Assembly: GCA_964640085.1 (NCBI GenBank) | Contig: CAZXFA010000001.1 | Span: 186,001 to 250,000, forward strand | Source of the DNA: CAZXFA01 sp964640085 | GTDB taxonomy: Bacteria > Actinomycetota > UBA4738 > HRBIN12 | Direction of reading: 5' to 3' | Length of the DNA: 64,000 nucleotides | In this document: piece after piece, positions 33,953 through 41,225 of the stretch | Layout of the letters: every line of letters begins with the position of its first letter | How positions within the stretch are numbered: position 1 is the stretch's first letter | Translations under genes and position numbers: made by a program | The notes under the pieces: model-generated | Told to the model about the DNA's origin: nothing | Databases searched by the model: none | The model's input: the letters and a program-made list of their open reading frames with translations, nothing else

Positions 33953-33981
33953 ACACGCCCGGGTCGGTGGGAACCCGGTGC

Positions 33982-34440
33982 TCAGCTCAGGTCGTCGTCG
34001 TCGTCGTGGTCGTCGTCGTCGCGGTCGTCGTCGTCGCGGTCGTCGTGGCGGTGGTCATCGTCGTGGTCGTCACCGTGGTCATCGTCAGGGCCCGAGTCAT
34101 GGTCCCCATGGTCGTCGGAGTCCTCGTCGACGCTGCTCGGACCGGAGTTGTCGCTCGGACCGGAGTTGTCCGGGGTGACGGCGGAGCCGTTCGGCCCTTC
34201 GGCCGCGCGGTCCTCGGGCTCCTGCGGTCCCTGGCACTCGGGATCGTTCACGTGCTCCTGCTCGTCGCAGTTGCCCTTCACATCGTCGACCGAAGGTGAC
34301 GGGCTGGGTGTGAGGCTCGTGCTGGGTGTGGATGGTGTCTCGGCCGATGGGCCGCCGTTGGCCGCTACCGCGGCTACGGCCAGGCCACCGGCCATGAGCA
34401 CGGCGGCGGCCATCGTGACCGCTCTGAGCGTCTTCCTCAT
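33982..34440 (-). CDS. Exported Asp/His-rich low-complexity protein
   Basis: A 152-residue protein with a signal peptide (about 1-27), a Ser/Thr/Pro linker, one Cys pair (Cys58 and Cys69, possible disulfide) and a C-terminal 50 residues almost wholly Asp and His. The His and Asp side chains suggest a low-affinity divalent-metal sponge outside the membrane; this is inference. The start ATG 34440 is preceded by GAGGAGG. It shares composition with the next protein upstream on the same strand and lies directly before the Mn2+ riboswitch and terC. Confidence 0.7.
   Translation of the reverse strand: MRKTLRAVTMAAAVLMAGGLAVAAVAANGGPSAETPSTPSTSLTPSPSPSVDDVKGNCDEQEHVNDPECQGPQEPEDRAAEGPNGSAVTPDNSGPSDNSGPSSVDEDSDDHGDHDSGPDDDHGDDHDDDHRHDDRDDDDRDDDDHDDDDDLS
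33985..34115 (-). repeat. GTC-type trinucleotide tract encoding an Asp/His run
   Basis: On the plus strand the DNA is mostly imperfect GTC/GTG triplets, read as GAC and CAC/CAT codons on the minus strand. Replication slippage here would change the length of the acidic tail in steps of one residue without shifting the frame. Confidence 0.6.
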
Positions 34441-34473
34441 CTCGCTGCCTCCTCGTGCTTGGGTGACCCAGGC

Positions 34474-34512
34474 TAGGGAGGCGCGGGTTACCAGCCGTCG
34501 AACCCCTCCCTA
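34474..34512 (-). terminator. Hairpin between the two Asp/His-rich genes
   Basis: TAGGGAGG (34474-34481) and CCTCCCTA (34505-34512) form an 8-bp stem with a 23-base loop, downstream of the 34537 stop and upstream of the next start. It may be a weak terminator or attenuator. Confidence 0.4.
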
Positions 34513-34536
34513 AGGACAGGCAAAGGCTGACGATCG

Positions 34537-34947
34537 TCAGTCGTCGTCGTGATCGTCGTCGCTTGGGTCGTCGGACCCGGAGCCCGACCCATGATCGTCA
34601 TGGTCGTCATCCGACCCCGACCCGGAGTTCGACCCTGACCCGGCGTTCGACCCCGACCCAGAGCCAGAGTTCGACCCGGAACCCCGATCCGACCCCGAGC
34701 CGTTATCGTCGCGCCCGTCGTCGCCCGGGGATCGCGCGGGCGAGACCGATGGCTCCGGGGAGCGGGTGCGATCCTCTGCGGGGGAGCGCTCGCCCTCTGG
34801 CGTTGCTTCGGGCGAGGTCGTGATGATCGGGCTCCCCGCCGGCTCGGAAATCTCCTGCCCCGCGAGCGCGAACGCTCCGACCGTGAGCCCCAGCGCGACC
34901 GCCAGGCCGGCCAGCCCGTACCCGAGGATCGTGGCGACTTGCTTCAC
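34537..34947 (-). CDS. Exported Gly-Ser/Asp-rich low-complexity protein
   Basis: A 136-residue protein with one N-terminal membrane helix or signal (about 6-28), a Pro/Ser/Glu stretch, about 35 residues of Ser-Gly-Asn repeats and a C-terminal Asp/His cluster (DDDHDDHG, DDHDDD). No catalytic motif is visible. GTG 34947 has TAGCCT (34959..34954) 6 bases upstream and may form a leaderless transcript of its own. Otherwise it follows the histidine kinase by 42 bases. A role in binding metal ions at the envelope is inferred from composition only. Confidence 0.65.
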   Translation of the reverse strand: MKQVATILGYGLAGLAVALGLTVGAFALAGQEISEPAGSPIITTSPEATPEGERSPAEDRTRSPEPSVSPARSPGDDGRDDNGSGSDRGSGSNSGSGSGSNAGSGSNSGSGSDDDHDDHGSGSGSDDPSDDDHDDD

Positions 34948-34989
34948 GGGTCGAGGCTACGTCTGGGTCGGATAAGAGCAGGTTAAGGG

Positions 34990-36351
34990 TCAGGCGGCGA
35001 CGGGGCGGAGCCGAACCTCGACCCGGGTCCCACCGCCCTGTCTGGCCTCGATCCGGAGCCCGCCCCCCCACTTCTCGGCTAGCTGTCGAGCGATCGCCAG
35101 GCCGAGTCCCGAGCCGCCTGCCGACGCTCCTCTGCCTCGATAGAAGCGCTCCGTCACCCGCGCGATCTCGTCGGCGGGAATCCCGGGTCCGCGATCCTGC
35201 ACGGCCACGAAAACCTGGCCGTCGATGCGACCGGTCTCGATGGTCACTTCGCCGGGCGCGTATGCGATCGCGTTGTCCAAGAGTGTGTCCAGGATCTGGT
35301 CCAGGTCGGACGGGTTGCCCTGCGCCTCGCCCCCGGTTCCCTCAGTGGCAAGTGTCGTTTCCAGGCGCCTGGCGCGTTCGTCCCATCGGACGAGTGCACG
35401 GGTGACCGCCTCCCCGACGTCGACCCGGGTGGGTTGTCCCTCTTCTATCTCCCGGGCCATCACGAGGAGGCGATCAACGATCTCAGCCAGGCGGTCGACC
35501 TCCCGGTCGGCCGCCTCGAGATCACGGCGGACGCGCTCGCCAGAGGCATCGGCCAGCGCTGCTTCCAGTCTCAGCTTCATACCGGTAAGGGGCGTTCGGA
35601 GCTGATGCGACGCGTTCGCCACGAACTCGCGCTGCGCTTGGACCGTTCGCTCCAGACGATCCGCCATCTCGTCGAACGAGTGGGCGAGCTGTTCGATCTC
35701 GCTCGTCCCCTTCACCTCTCCCGCTCGGGCGGACAGGTTGCCCGAACCCAATCGGCGCGCGGCGCTCGCCAGGCGGGTGAGTGGGCGCGAGAGCGAGCCC
35801 GCGAGCCCGAAGGCGATCAGCAGGCCCGCTCCCAGACCCGCGCCACCGATCGCGAGGAGCCCGAAGGTGATCCGTCGAACGTTGTCGCGGACCTGCTGCA
35901 CGGACCGTGTGATGCGCACGACACCCACCAACCGGCTCTCGTCCTGGATGGGGACGGCCGTCGCCATGATGTCTTGACCGAGGTCGGCGCTGAACCGGAT
36001 CTCCGACAGAGGGGTTCCCGCGAGCGCCGACCCGATCTCCGGCCGCCCAGGGGTGGCGAACGCCTCGCCGACGATCGCGGCACGGTCGGAATCGGCCAAG
36101 AGCAGCCCCTGCTCGTCCACGACCACCACGCGCCCGCCCACCTGTTCGGCACCCTGGTCGACGATGTCCAACAGCTCGTTCCGTCGCTGGGGGGAGAGGT
36201 TCTCCGCTCCGATCGCGGCCGCGATGCCTTGTGCCTGGATCAGGGCCTGGGTCTCGAGCTCGGCCGTGGCTCGGCGCTGGAGGTTAACGGTGAGGGGCAC
36301 ACCGAGCGCGATGACCAACACCAGCAGGACGTACGCGAAGGCCAGGACCAA
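34990..36351 (-). CDS. Membrane sensor histidine kinase (HAMP, HisKA, HATPase)
   Basis: A protein of about 453 residues with two membrane helices (about 2-22 and 162-185) flanking an extracytoplasmic sensor of about 135 residues, then a HAMP linker, a HisKA domain with the phospho-acceptor His in NASHQLRTPL and an HATPase_c domain with N, G1 (DRGPGIP) and G2 (GGSGLGLAIA) boxes. The listed start is TTG 36351. An ACG codon at 36369, six codons upstream in the same frame, fits better: TAGGAG lies 6 bases before it and MKVRTRL is a normal kinase start. It follows the response regulator by a few bases, so they are a cognate pair. Confidence 0.88.
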   Translation of the reverse strand: MVLAFAYVLLVLVIALGVPLTVNLQRRATAELETQALIQAQGIAAAIGAENLSPQRRNELLDIVDQGAEQVGGRVVVVDEQGLLLADSDRAAIVGEAFATPGRPEIGSALAGTPLSEIRFSADLGQDIMATAVPIQDESRLVGVVRITRSVQQVRDNVRRITFGLLAIGGAGLGAGLLIAFGLAGSLSRPLTRLASAARRLGSGNLSARAGEVKGTSEIEQLAHSFDEMADRLERTVQAQREFVANASHQLRTPLTGMKLRLEAALADASGERVRRDLEAADREVDRLAEIVDRLLVMAREIEEGQPTRVDVGEAVTRALVRWDERARRLETTLATEGTGGEAQGNPSDLDQILDTLLDNAIAYAPGEVTIETGRIDGQVFVAVQDRGPGIPADEIARVTERFYRGRGASAGGSGLGLAIARQLAEKWGGGLRIEARQGGGTRVEVRLRPVAA

Positions 36352-36378
36352 CCGGGTGCGGACCTTCGTCGGAGTCTC

Positions 36379-37068
36379 CTACTCTGCGTCGGGGGAGAGG
36401 AACCGGAACCCAACGCCCCGCATCGTGGTGATGTACCTGGGATGCGAGGGGTCGTCCTCGATCTTCTTCCGGAGCCACGAGATGTGGACATCGAGGGTCT
36501 TCGTCGGCCCGAACCAGTGCGGGTCCCAGACCTCGTCCATGATCTGTTCCCGTCTGAGGGCGGTGCCAGCGTTCGCCATCAGCATGTGGAGCAGGTCGAA
36601 CTCTCGCGCGGCGAGCTCGACGGGCTCCCCACGCTTGGTGACGGTCCGGGCGGAGGGGTCAAGCTGGATGTCGCCGATCTCGATCGGGCCGCGGCGTTCG
36701 GATAGCCGCCCGCGGCGCAGGATCGCGCGGATGCGAGCGGTGAGCTCGCGTGCGGAGAAGGGCTTGACCACATAGTCGTCCGCCCCGAGCTCGAGTCCCA
36801 GGACTCGGTCGATCTCCTCGCCACGAGCCGTGAGCATGATGATGGGAACGTCGGACCCTCGCCGGATCTCCCGTGCAAGGTCCCGGCCGTCGCCGTCGGG
36901 CAGCATCACGTCGAGCAGGATGAGATCGGGTGGCTGGCGACCGAACGCTGCGCGAGCTTCCTCCAGGCTTCCGGCCACTTCTGGGTCGAATCCCTCCCGC
37001 TCGAGCCCCTCGGCGAGGGGCTCGGAGATCGCGGCCTCATCCTCGATCACCAGGATGCGTGGTTTCAC
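36379..37068 (-). CDS. OmpR/PhoB-family response regulator
   Basis: A 230-residue regulator with a receiver domain (1-115; acidic pocket EDE at about 9-11, phospho-acceptor Asp in LLDVMLPDG, Lys in VVKPFS) and a winged-helix DNA-binding domain (about 130-228; WFGPTKTLDVHISWLRKKI). The start GTG 37068 has TACCAT (37080..37075) 6 bases upstream (leaderless). It heads a same-strand series of kinase, two Asp/His-rich exported proteins and then terC, which suggests an envelope or metal-stress circuit. The signal is not known. Confidence 0.92.
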   Translation of the reverse strand: MKPRILVIEDEAAISEPLAEGLEREGFDPEVAGSLEEARAAFGRQPPDLILLDVMLPDGDGRDLAREIRRGSDVPIIMLTARGEEIDRVLGLELGADDYVVKPFSARELTARIRAILRRGRLSERRGPIEIGDIQLDPSARTVTKRGEPVELAAREFDLLHMLMANAGTALRREQIMDEVWDPHWFGPTKTLDVHISWLRKKIEDDPSHPRYITTMRGVGFRFLSPDAE

Positions 37069-37131
37069 GCCTGGATGGTACCGACGCGGCGCTCGCCCGC
37101 TTCCGACTGAGGGGAGCGTGTTTTGTCTTTC

Positions 37132-37160
37132 TTGACCCCGTTCGCGCGCTTCCCCAATAT
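37132..37160 (+). promoter_or_regulatory. Promoter of the frameshifted kinase gene
   Basis: TTGACC (37132-37137) and CAATAT (37155-37160) are separated by 17 bases, 27 bases before the GTG at 37187. The surrounding bases are AT-richer than the rest of the window. Confidence 0.5.
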
Positions 37161-37186
37161 GCGCCCAGGCATCAAGGAGGGTCGGA

Positions 37187-38643
37187 GTGTCTGTCTCAAC
37201 GGGTGTCGCCTCCGTCCGTGGTCGCGCGCCCCTCAAGCCCCACAGGAGGGTCGGCGAACCCGTGGCCCTGAGGGCGCTCGAACTGGGGTGGGGCGCACTC
37301 GTTGTGGGCGTCCTGGCGTGGGTTCTCGCTGTCAACTGGGAGGACTTCACAGCCGACTCCGCGAAGTTGCTTCCATGGCTGCTCATCGTCGTGGCCGCCG
37401 ATCTGCTGCCCGTACCCATATGGGGAAGCGTCGAGTTGATGATGTCCTTCCCGATCTTGTTGGCATTGTCTTTGGTCTTCCCCCCGTATGCGGCGGGACT
37501 TGTGGCCCTGGTCGGCACGGTAGACATCAGAGAATTGCGACGGGAGATCAGTATCGGCAGAGGGTTCCTCAACCGCTCAACGTCGCTGCCAGCGTGATGG
37601 CTGCGTCTTTTGTCTTTCGCGGACTCGATGGAGATGTTCTTAGGTGGCCAGGGGTTCTGGTCGCCACCCTTCTCGCGCTGCTGGTGGACCTGACCATCAA
37701 TGCAAGTCTCCTAATCGCCGGAACCCGACTCCTCACAGGACGGCGAATCACTGACTTGGTGCGCAACGTGTACGGCGGTGGTCAACCGTTGGCATTCGGT
37801 CTCGCGTACGTCTGTTTCGGTCTTCTCGCGGTGTTGCTCGGCGCCGTCTATGTTTCCGCCGGTAGTTGGGCGTTGGTAGCCTTTGCGATCCCGCTCCTTC
37901 TGGCCCGACAGATGTTCGTCTACTGGAAGAATCTCGGTGAGGCTCGGGCCTCTCTAGGTGACAAGCAGCGGTTGCTGACGCATGTCTCCAGGCGGATTGC
38001 CGAGGAACGTCGCGATGAACGGCTCGCGGTCGCCGCCGGGATACACGACGAGGTGCTCCCTCCTCTATACAAGGTTCACTTGATGGGGCAAGTTCTGCGC
38101 CAAGATCTCGCATCTGGCCGGCTCTTGGACTTGGAGGCTGATCTTCCGAGCCTCCTTGGTGCGGTTGAAGCTGCTGATCTGGCGCTTCGCGATCTCATCA
38201 GCGACCTTCGTCGCTCAGCGCTGGGACCCGGTGGCCTCGCAAGCACACTTCGTCTTCTGGGGCGAAGCCTCGAGACAGAATCAAATGCGCGGATTCGCGT
38301 TTCCGCAGAGGAGGTCGGTGGGACCCCGCTGACCCAACTCCTCGTCTATCAGGTTGCGCGAGAGGCTATGGCGAATGCCGTCCGTCATTCCGGGGCGGCC
38401 ACGGTTGAGGTTGATCTCCAGGATGGAGGAGACTGCATCAGACTGGTCGTCTCAGACGATGGACGAGGCTTTAACCCCCTCAACGTAGTTCGCGGATCGC
38501 ATTTCGGACTCCAACTGATGCGGGAACGAGTTGAGCTTGCCGGGGGTGACTTCCTTGTTGATTCCCGGCCCGGTGTCGGCACCCGAATCGTAGTCCGCGT
38601 GCCGGTTGATCGCTTCCTTGGTAGCCAGGACCTCTTGACTTAG
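37187..38643 (+). pseudogene. Frameshifted NarL-type membrane histidine kinase
   Basis: GTG 37187 is preceded by AAGGAGGG. The first frame gives five hydrophobic segments and a RELRREISIGRGFLNRS motif, then stops at 37597. From about 37573 the frame one base back continues the same protein: membrane helices, a HisKA_3 helix with AAGIHDEVLPP (the phospho-acceptor His) and an HATPase domain with REAMANAVRHS and SDDGRGF, ending at 38643. The intact paralogue at 39079 has SQVAL where the two frames meet, so a few codons plus a net loss of one base (modulo 3) explain the break. GC is lower than in the flanks. It could be a true pseudogene, an assembly error or, less likely, two polypeptides, since GTG 37594 and ATG 37597 follow the break. 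Confidence 0.75.
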
Positions 38644-38711
38644 CACCGGCCCTGGTCCAAGAGAAGGCCTTCATGATTCCTCCTCGGCCAGCTCCACCTC
38701 GGCGATTGGAC

Positions 38712-38747
38712 ACGAAGACCCCGCCTGATCGGCCGGGGTCTTCGTGA
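38712..38747 (-). terminator. Strong terminator after the 27-codon gene
   Basis: CACGAAGACCCCG and CGGGGTCTTCGTG form a 13-bp stem that continues after a bulge (GCC, TGATC, GGC). It lies 20 bases after the stop of the small minus-strand gene and 69 bases after the kinase gene stop on the plus strand, so it could serve both. Confidence 0.65.
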
Positions 38748-38766
38748 ACGATCCGGAAGCTTGGTG

Positions 38767-38850
38767 CTACCAGCGCCAGTGGGCGCCGCCCGCCAGTGCC
38801 ACAGCGAGGAGCGAACCGAGCGCCACAGCGAACCGCTTGACGAGCTTCAT
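38767..38850 (-). CDS. 27-residue hydrophobic peptide
   Basis: The ATG at 38850 is preceded by GGGAGGAGG at ideal spacing, the strongest Shine-Dalgarno sequence in the region. The product is MKLVKRFAVALGSLLAVALA followed by GGAHWRW: a positively charged start, one hydrophobic helix and an aromatic tail. It looks like a membrane-inserted or signal-like peptide. A strong terminator follows. No homologue is recognised. Ribosome binding site, composition and terminator together argue for a real gene. Confidence 0.5.
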   Translation of the reverse strand: MKLVKRFAVALGSLLAVALAGGAHWRW

Positions 38851-39018
38851 GTGCACCTCCTCCCATTTGGCGCGGTGCTTCACCAGTCCCCCGCTCACCA
38901 CGCACTCCTGTCAACTACCTACTCTTCCGCCCCCAGTGGGGGGACAACCGCAAGTAACTATCGGGGGTCACCCAAACAGCCGACAAGCCGGTGGTATGTC
39001 CTACGGAGAAAGGAGTAC
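38851..39018. other. Lower-GC intergenic region between kinase genes
   Basis: No gene is seen. It contains a CCCCC/GGGGG hairpin near 38930-38942. TTGACA occurs on the minus strand at about 38913..38908, but I see no -10 hexamer at the right distance. It probably holds divergent regulatory signals for the 27-codon gene and the second kinase. Confidence 0.4.
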
Positions 39019-39078
39019 ATGTTGACCTGGCGACTCGCAGGATGTGGTTCCCAGGAGCACTGCAGCCGTGCAAGATAG
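39019..39078 (+). CDS. 19-codon upstream ORF abutting the second kinase gene
   Basis: AAGGAG precedes ATG 39019. The reading frame encodes MLTWRLAGCGSQEHCSRAR and stops with TAG at 39076-39078, immediately followed by the ATG (39079) of the histidine kinase, which lacks its own Shine-Dalgarno sequence. A translational-coupling or leader-peptide role is likely. It has two Cys and no known family. Confidence 0.4.
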   Translation: MLTWRLAGCGSQEHCSRAR

Positions 39079-40620
39079 ATGGGGTACCGTATGGGATTGG
39101 GGTCTGCCACGTCCACGTCAGCTCGCCAAACGGCTCGTTCGAGGAGACTGGGCCTTCTCGTTCTCCAGGTAGCCGTCATCGCGCCCACCGTGGCCTTGAT
39201 TGCCCTCCTTCTGTGGCGGGACCCGAGCGCTCTGGAGCGGAAGCTGATTGTCTGGACGGTCACGGTCGCGCTGGTGGAGGTATTGCCGGTCCCGGCCTGG
39301 CACGGCCTTCAGGTGAGCGTTGGGTTTCCCCTGCTAATGGCCGTCGCCTTTGTGTACGAGCCGCCTGCCGCCGCGCTGGTCGCCCTGTTGGGTGCATCTG
39401 ATCCGCGGGAGATTCGCCGCGAGGTGGGCATACTTCGTGCGAGCTTCAACCGGAGCCAGGTCGCCCTCTCCGTGCTCGCGGCAAGCGCCACCTTCCATGC
39501 TTTCGCGGACCTGAGTGATTCGGCTGTCCTAGTGCAGATCGGCGCCGCCCTTCTGGCTGCGGTCATTGACTACTTGCTGAGTAGCGGCCTGGTCGCGATG
39601 GCTGTCAGCCTCGACGCCCGCATGTCCCCGGTTCAGGTACTCAAAGAGATGCGCGTCGGGAGGCTGAGCGAGTTCTTGGTTAGCTACCTTGGATTGGCGT
39701 TCTTCGGTCTCTTCCTTGCGCACGTCTACGCCGTCGCTGACTACTGGGCAGTTCCGGTCTTCGTGATCCCAGTGCTCTTGGCTCGCCAGATGTTCTTCCG
39801 GAGCAAGGCGCTTGAGGAGGCTCACAAGGAGCTCCAGGATCGTGAGCAGGTCCTTCGTGCTCTCTCGACGCGGATGGCGGAGGAGCGGCAGGACGAGCGG
39901 CTCCAGATCGCGGGCTTCCTCCATGACGATCTCGCGCAGCTCCTGTTCCGCTTGTCCATCCAGGTCGATGTGGCGCGGCGCCAACTGGAGGCCGGGAAGC
40001 TCGAGGCGGCTGAGGAACAGCTCTTGGAGATCAAGGAGACGAAGAACCGGACGTCGGATCGCATCCGGGCGCTCATCCGCGACCTGCACCGATCACCCCT
40101 CGGCCGTGCGGGTCTCGCAGAGGCGCTCCACAGCTTCATCGCCGAGATGGGCCGGGAGGCCGACGTGAAGTTCCATACGGACATCGACGAGGTCGAGCTT
40201 CCGGCGCCGATCGCGCTCCTCCTGTATCACATCGCCCGGGAGGCGGTGATGAACGCCCTGAAGCACGCGGAAGCGGCGAACATGTGGCTCGCGGTGAAGC
40301 CGGACGGCGACGAGGTCGAGATGGTCCTGCAGGACGATGGGGTGGGCTTCGACGTCGAAGCCCCCGGACCAGAGGGGCACTACGGACTGACGATGATGCG
40401 GGAGCGGGCCACGGTGGGTGGTGGCAGCTTCGCGATGCAGAGCGCCCCCGGGAGCGGAACGCAGATCACCGTCCGGTTCCCGACCTCATGGCTCCAGGAG
40501 GGACCTGCTCCGGGTCGAGGGTCACCCGATGCGGCCGTTCCGCAGCCGAACCGGGACGGTGCTTCCCCCGGTACGGTCCCCACGCCGTCGGGTCCCTCGA
40601 CGGAATCCGTCCCCGCATAG
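39079..40620 (+). CDS. NarL-type membrane histidine kinase
   Basis: A 513-residue paralogue of the broken kinase upstream. It has an N-terminal integral-membrane sensor with about seven helices (residues 20-235) and the DPREIRREVGILRASFNRSQ motif, then a coiled coil, HisKA_3 with His in AGFLHDDLAQLL (about residue 280) and an HATPase domain (REAVMNALKHAEAA, DDGVGFD). The family pairs with NarL-type regulators, but none is next to it, so it is an orphan here. A Pro/Ser tail overlaps the convergent DUF5317 gene by 155 bases. ATG 39091 is an alternative start. No ligand can be predicted. Confidence 0.88.
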   Translation: MGYRMGLGSATSTSARQTARSRRLGLLVLQVAVIAPTVALIALLLWRDPSALERKLIVWTVTVALVEVLPVPAWHGLQVSVGFPLLMAVAFVYEPPAAALVALLGASDPREIRREVGILRASFNRSQVALSVLAASATFHAFADLSDSAVLVQIGAALLAAVIDYLLSSGLVAMAVSLDARMSPVQVLKEMRVGRLSEFLVSYLGLAFFGLFLAHVYAVADYWAVPVFVIPVLLARQMFFRSKALEEAHKELQDREQVLRALSTRMAEERQDERLQIAGFLHDDLAQLLFRLSIQVDVARRQLEAGKLEAAEEQLLEIKETKNRTSDRIRALIRDLHRSPLGRAGLAEALHSFIAEMGREADVKFHTDIDEVELPAPIALLLYHIAREAVMNALKHAEAANMWLAVKPDGDEVEMVLQDDGVGFDVEAPGPEGHYGLTMMRERATVGGGSFAMQSAPGSGTQITVRFPTSWLQEGPAPGRGSPDAAVPQPNRDGASPGTVPTPSGPSTESVPA

Positions 40621-41140
40621 TCGCCACGGCCAGCAGGATCAGGCCGCTGTAGACGAACACGTCCCCCACGCTGATCGCCTGGCCGATCGGCCTGGGGACG
40701 GGGATCACATCGGCCAGGATCGTCAGTACGTCCTCGTCGGTCATGAGATGGTGCTTGTGAGAACCGCTGTCCCGCAGCGTATCGAGCACATCGGCCTGTC
40801 CGGAGTCTACGAGCGCCTGCGCGGACACCGGCATCCCGCCGTTGGCGGCGATGACGGCGAAGTTGCAGGCCAGACCGATCAGCACCAGCGGCAATCCTGG
40901 GAGATGCAGGTTGCCGATCGCGAAGGTCAGCAGCATCGAATACGAGATCGCCAGCACCGTGGTCCGCACGACGAGGTCCGTCCCACCCGAGCCATCGGGG
41001 AGCGGGCCGAACTGGATGGCGAGCCCCACCACTGCAAGCGTCCACCAGCGCAGGCGGAGGCCCTGGAACCGCCAGAGGCGTCCGCCGAAGACGTAGCCGA
41101 GTCCGACGGCCAGGGCGATGACGCTGAGGAAGAGGAGCAT
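40466..41140 (-). CDS. DUF5317 multi-pass membrane protein
   Basis: A 224-residue protein with about five membrane helices in the first 190 residues, the NFAVIAANGGMPV segment typical of DUF5317 and a basic disordered tail. The function of the family is unknown. The tail-coding part overlaps the 3' end of the kinase gene by 155 bases on the other strand, which is large for this compact window. One of the two C termini may be shorter in reality. Confidence 0.75.
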   Translation of the reverse strand: MLLFLSVIALAVGLGYVFGGRLWRFQGLRLRWWTLAVVGLAIQFGPLPDGSGGTDLVVRTTVLAISYSMLLTFAIGNLHLPGLPLVLIGLACNFAVIAANGGMPVSAQALVDSGQADVLDTLRDSGSHKHHLMTDEDVLTILADVIPVPRPIGQAISVGDVFVYSGLILLAVATMRGRIPSRDPTAWGPYRGKHRPGSAAERPHRVTLDPEQVPPGAMRSGTGR

Positions 41141-41225
41141 CCGAACCTCGGGATGGAAGGCGGCGAGATTGTCCCGCGCGTAGATGGCGGTGTCCAGCGA
41201 TCGGGCGCCCCACTAGCATCCGATC

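Noticed and set aside
33985..34720. Possible CRISPR or satellite array
   Set aside because: The repeats are triplet-scale and lie in frame within coding sequence, with no spacers or direct repeats of 20-40 bases.
38900..38920. TTGACA on the minus strand as promoter for the 27-codon gene
   Set aside because: No TAnnnT-like hexamer lies 16-19 bases downstream, so it was not called.
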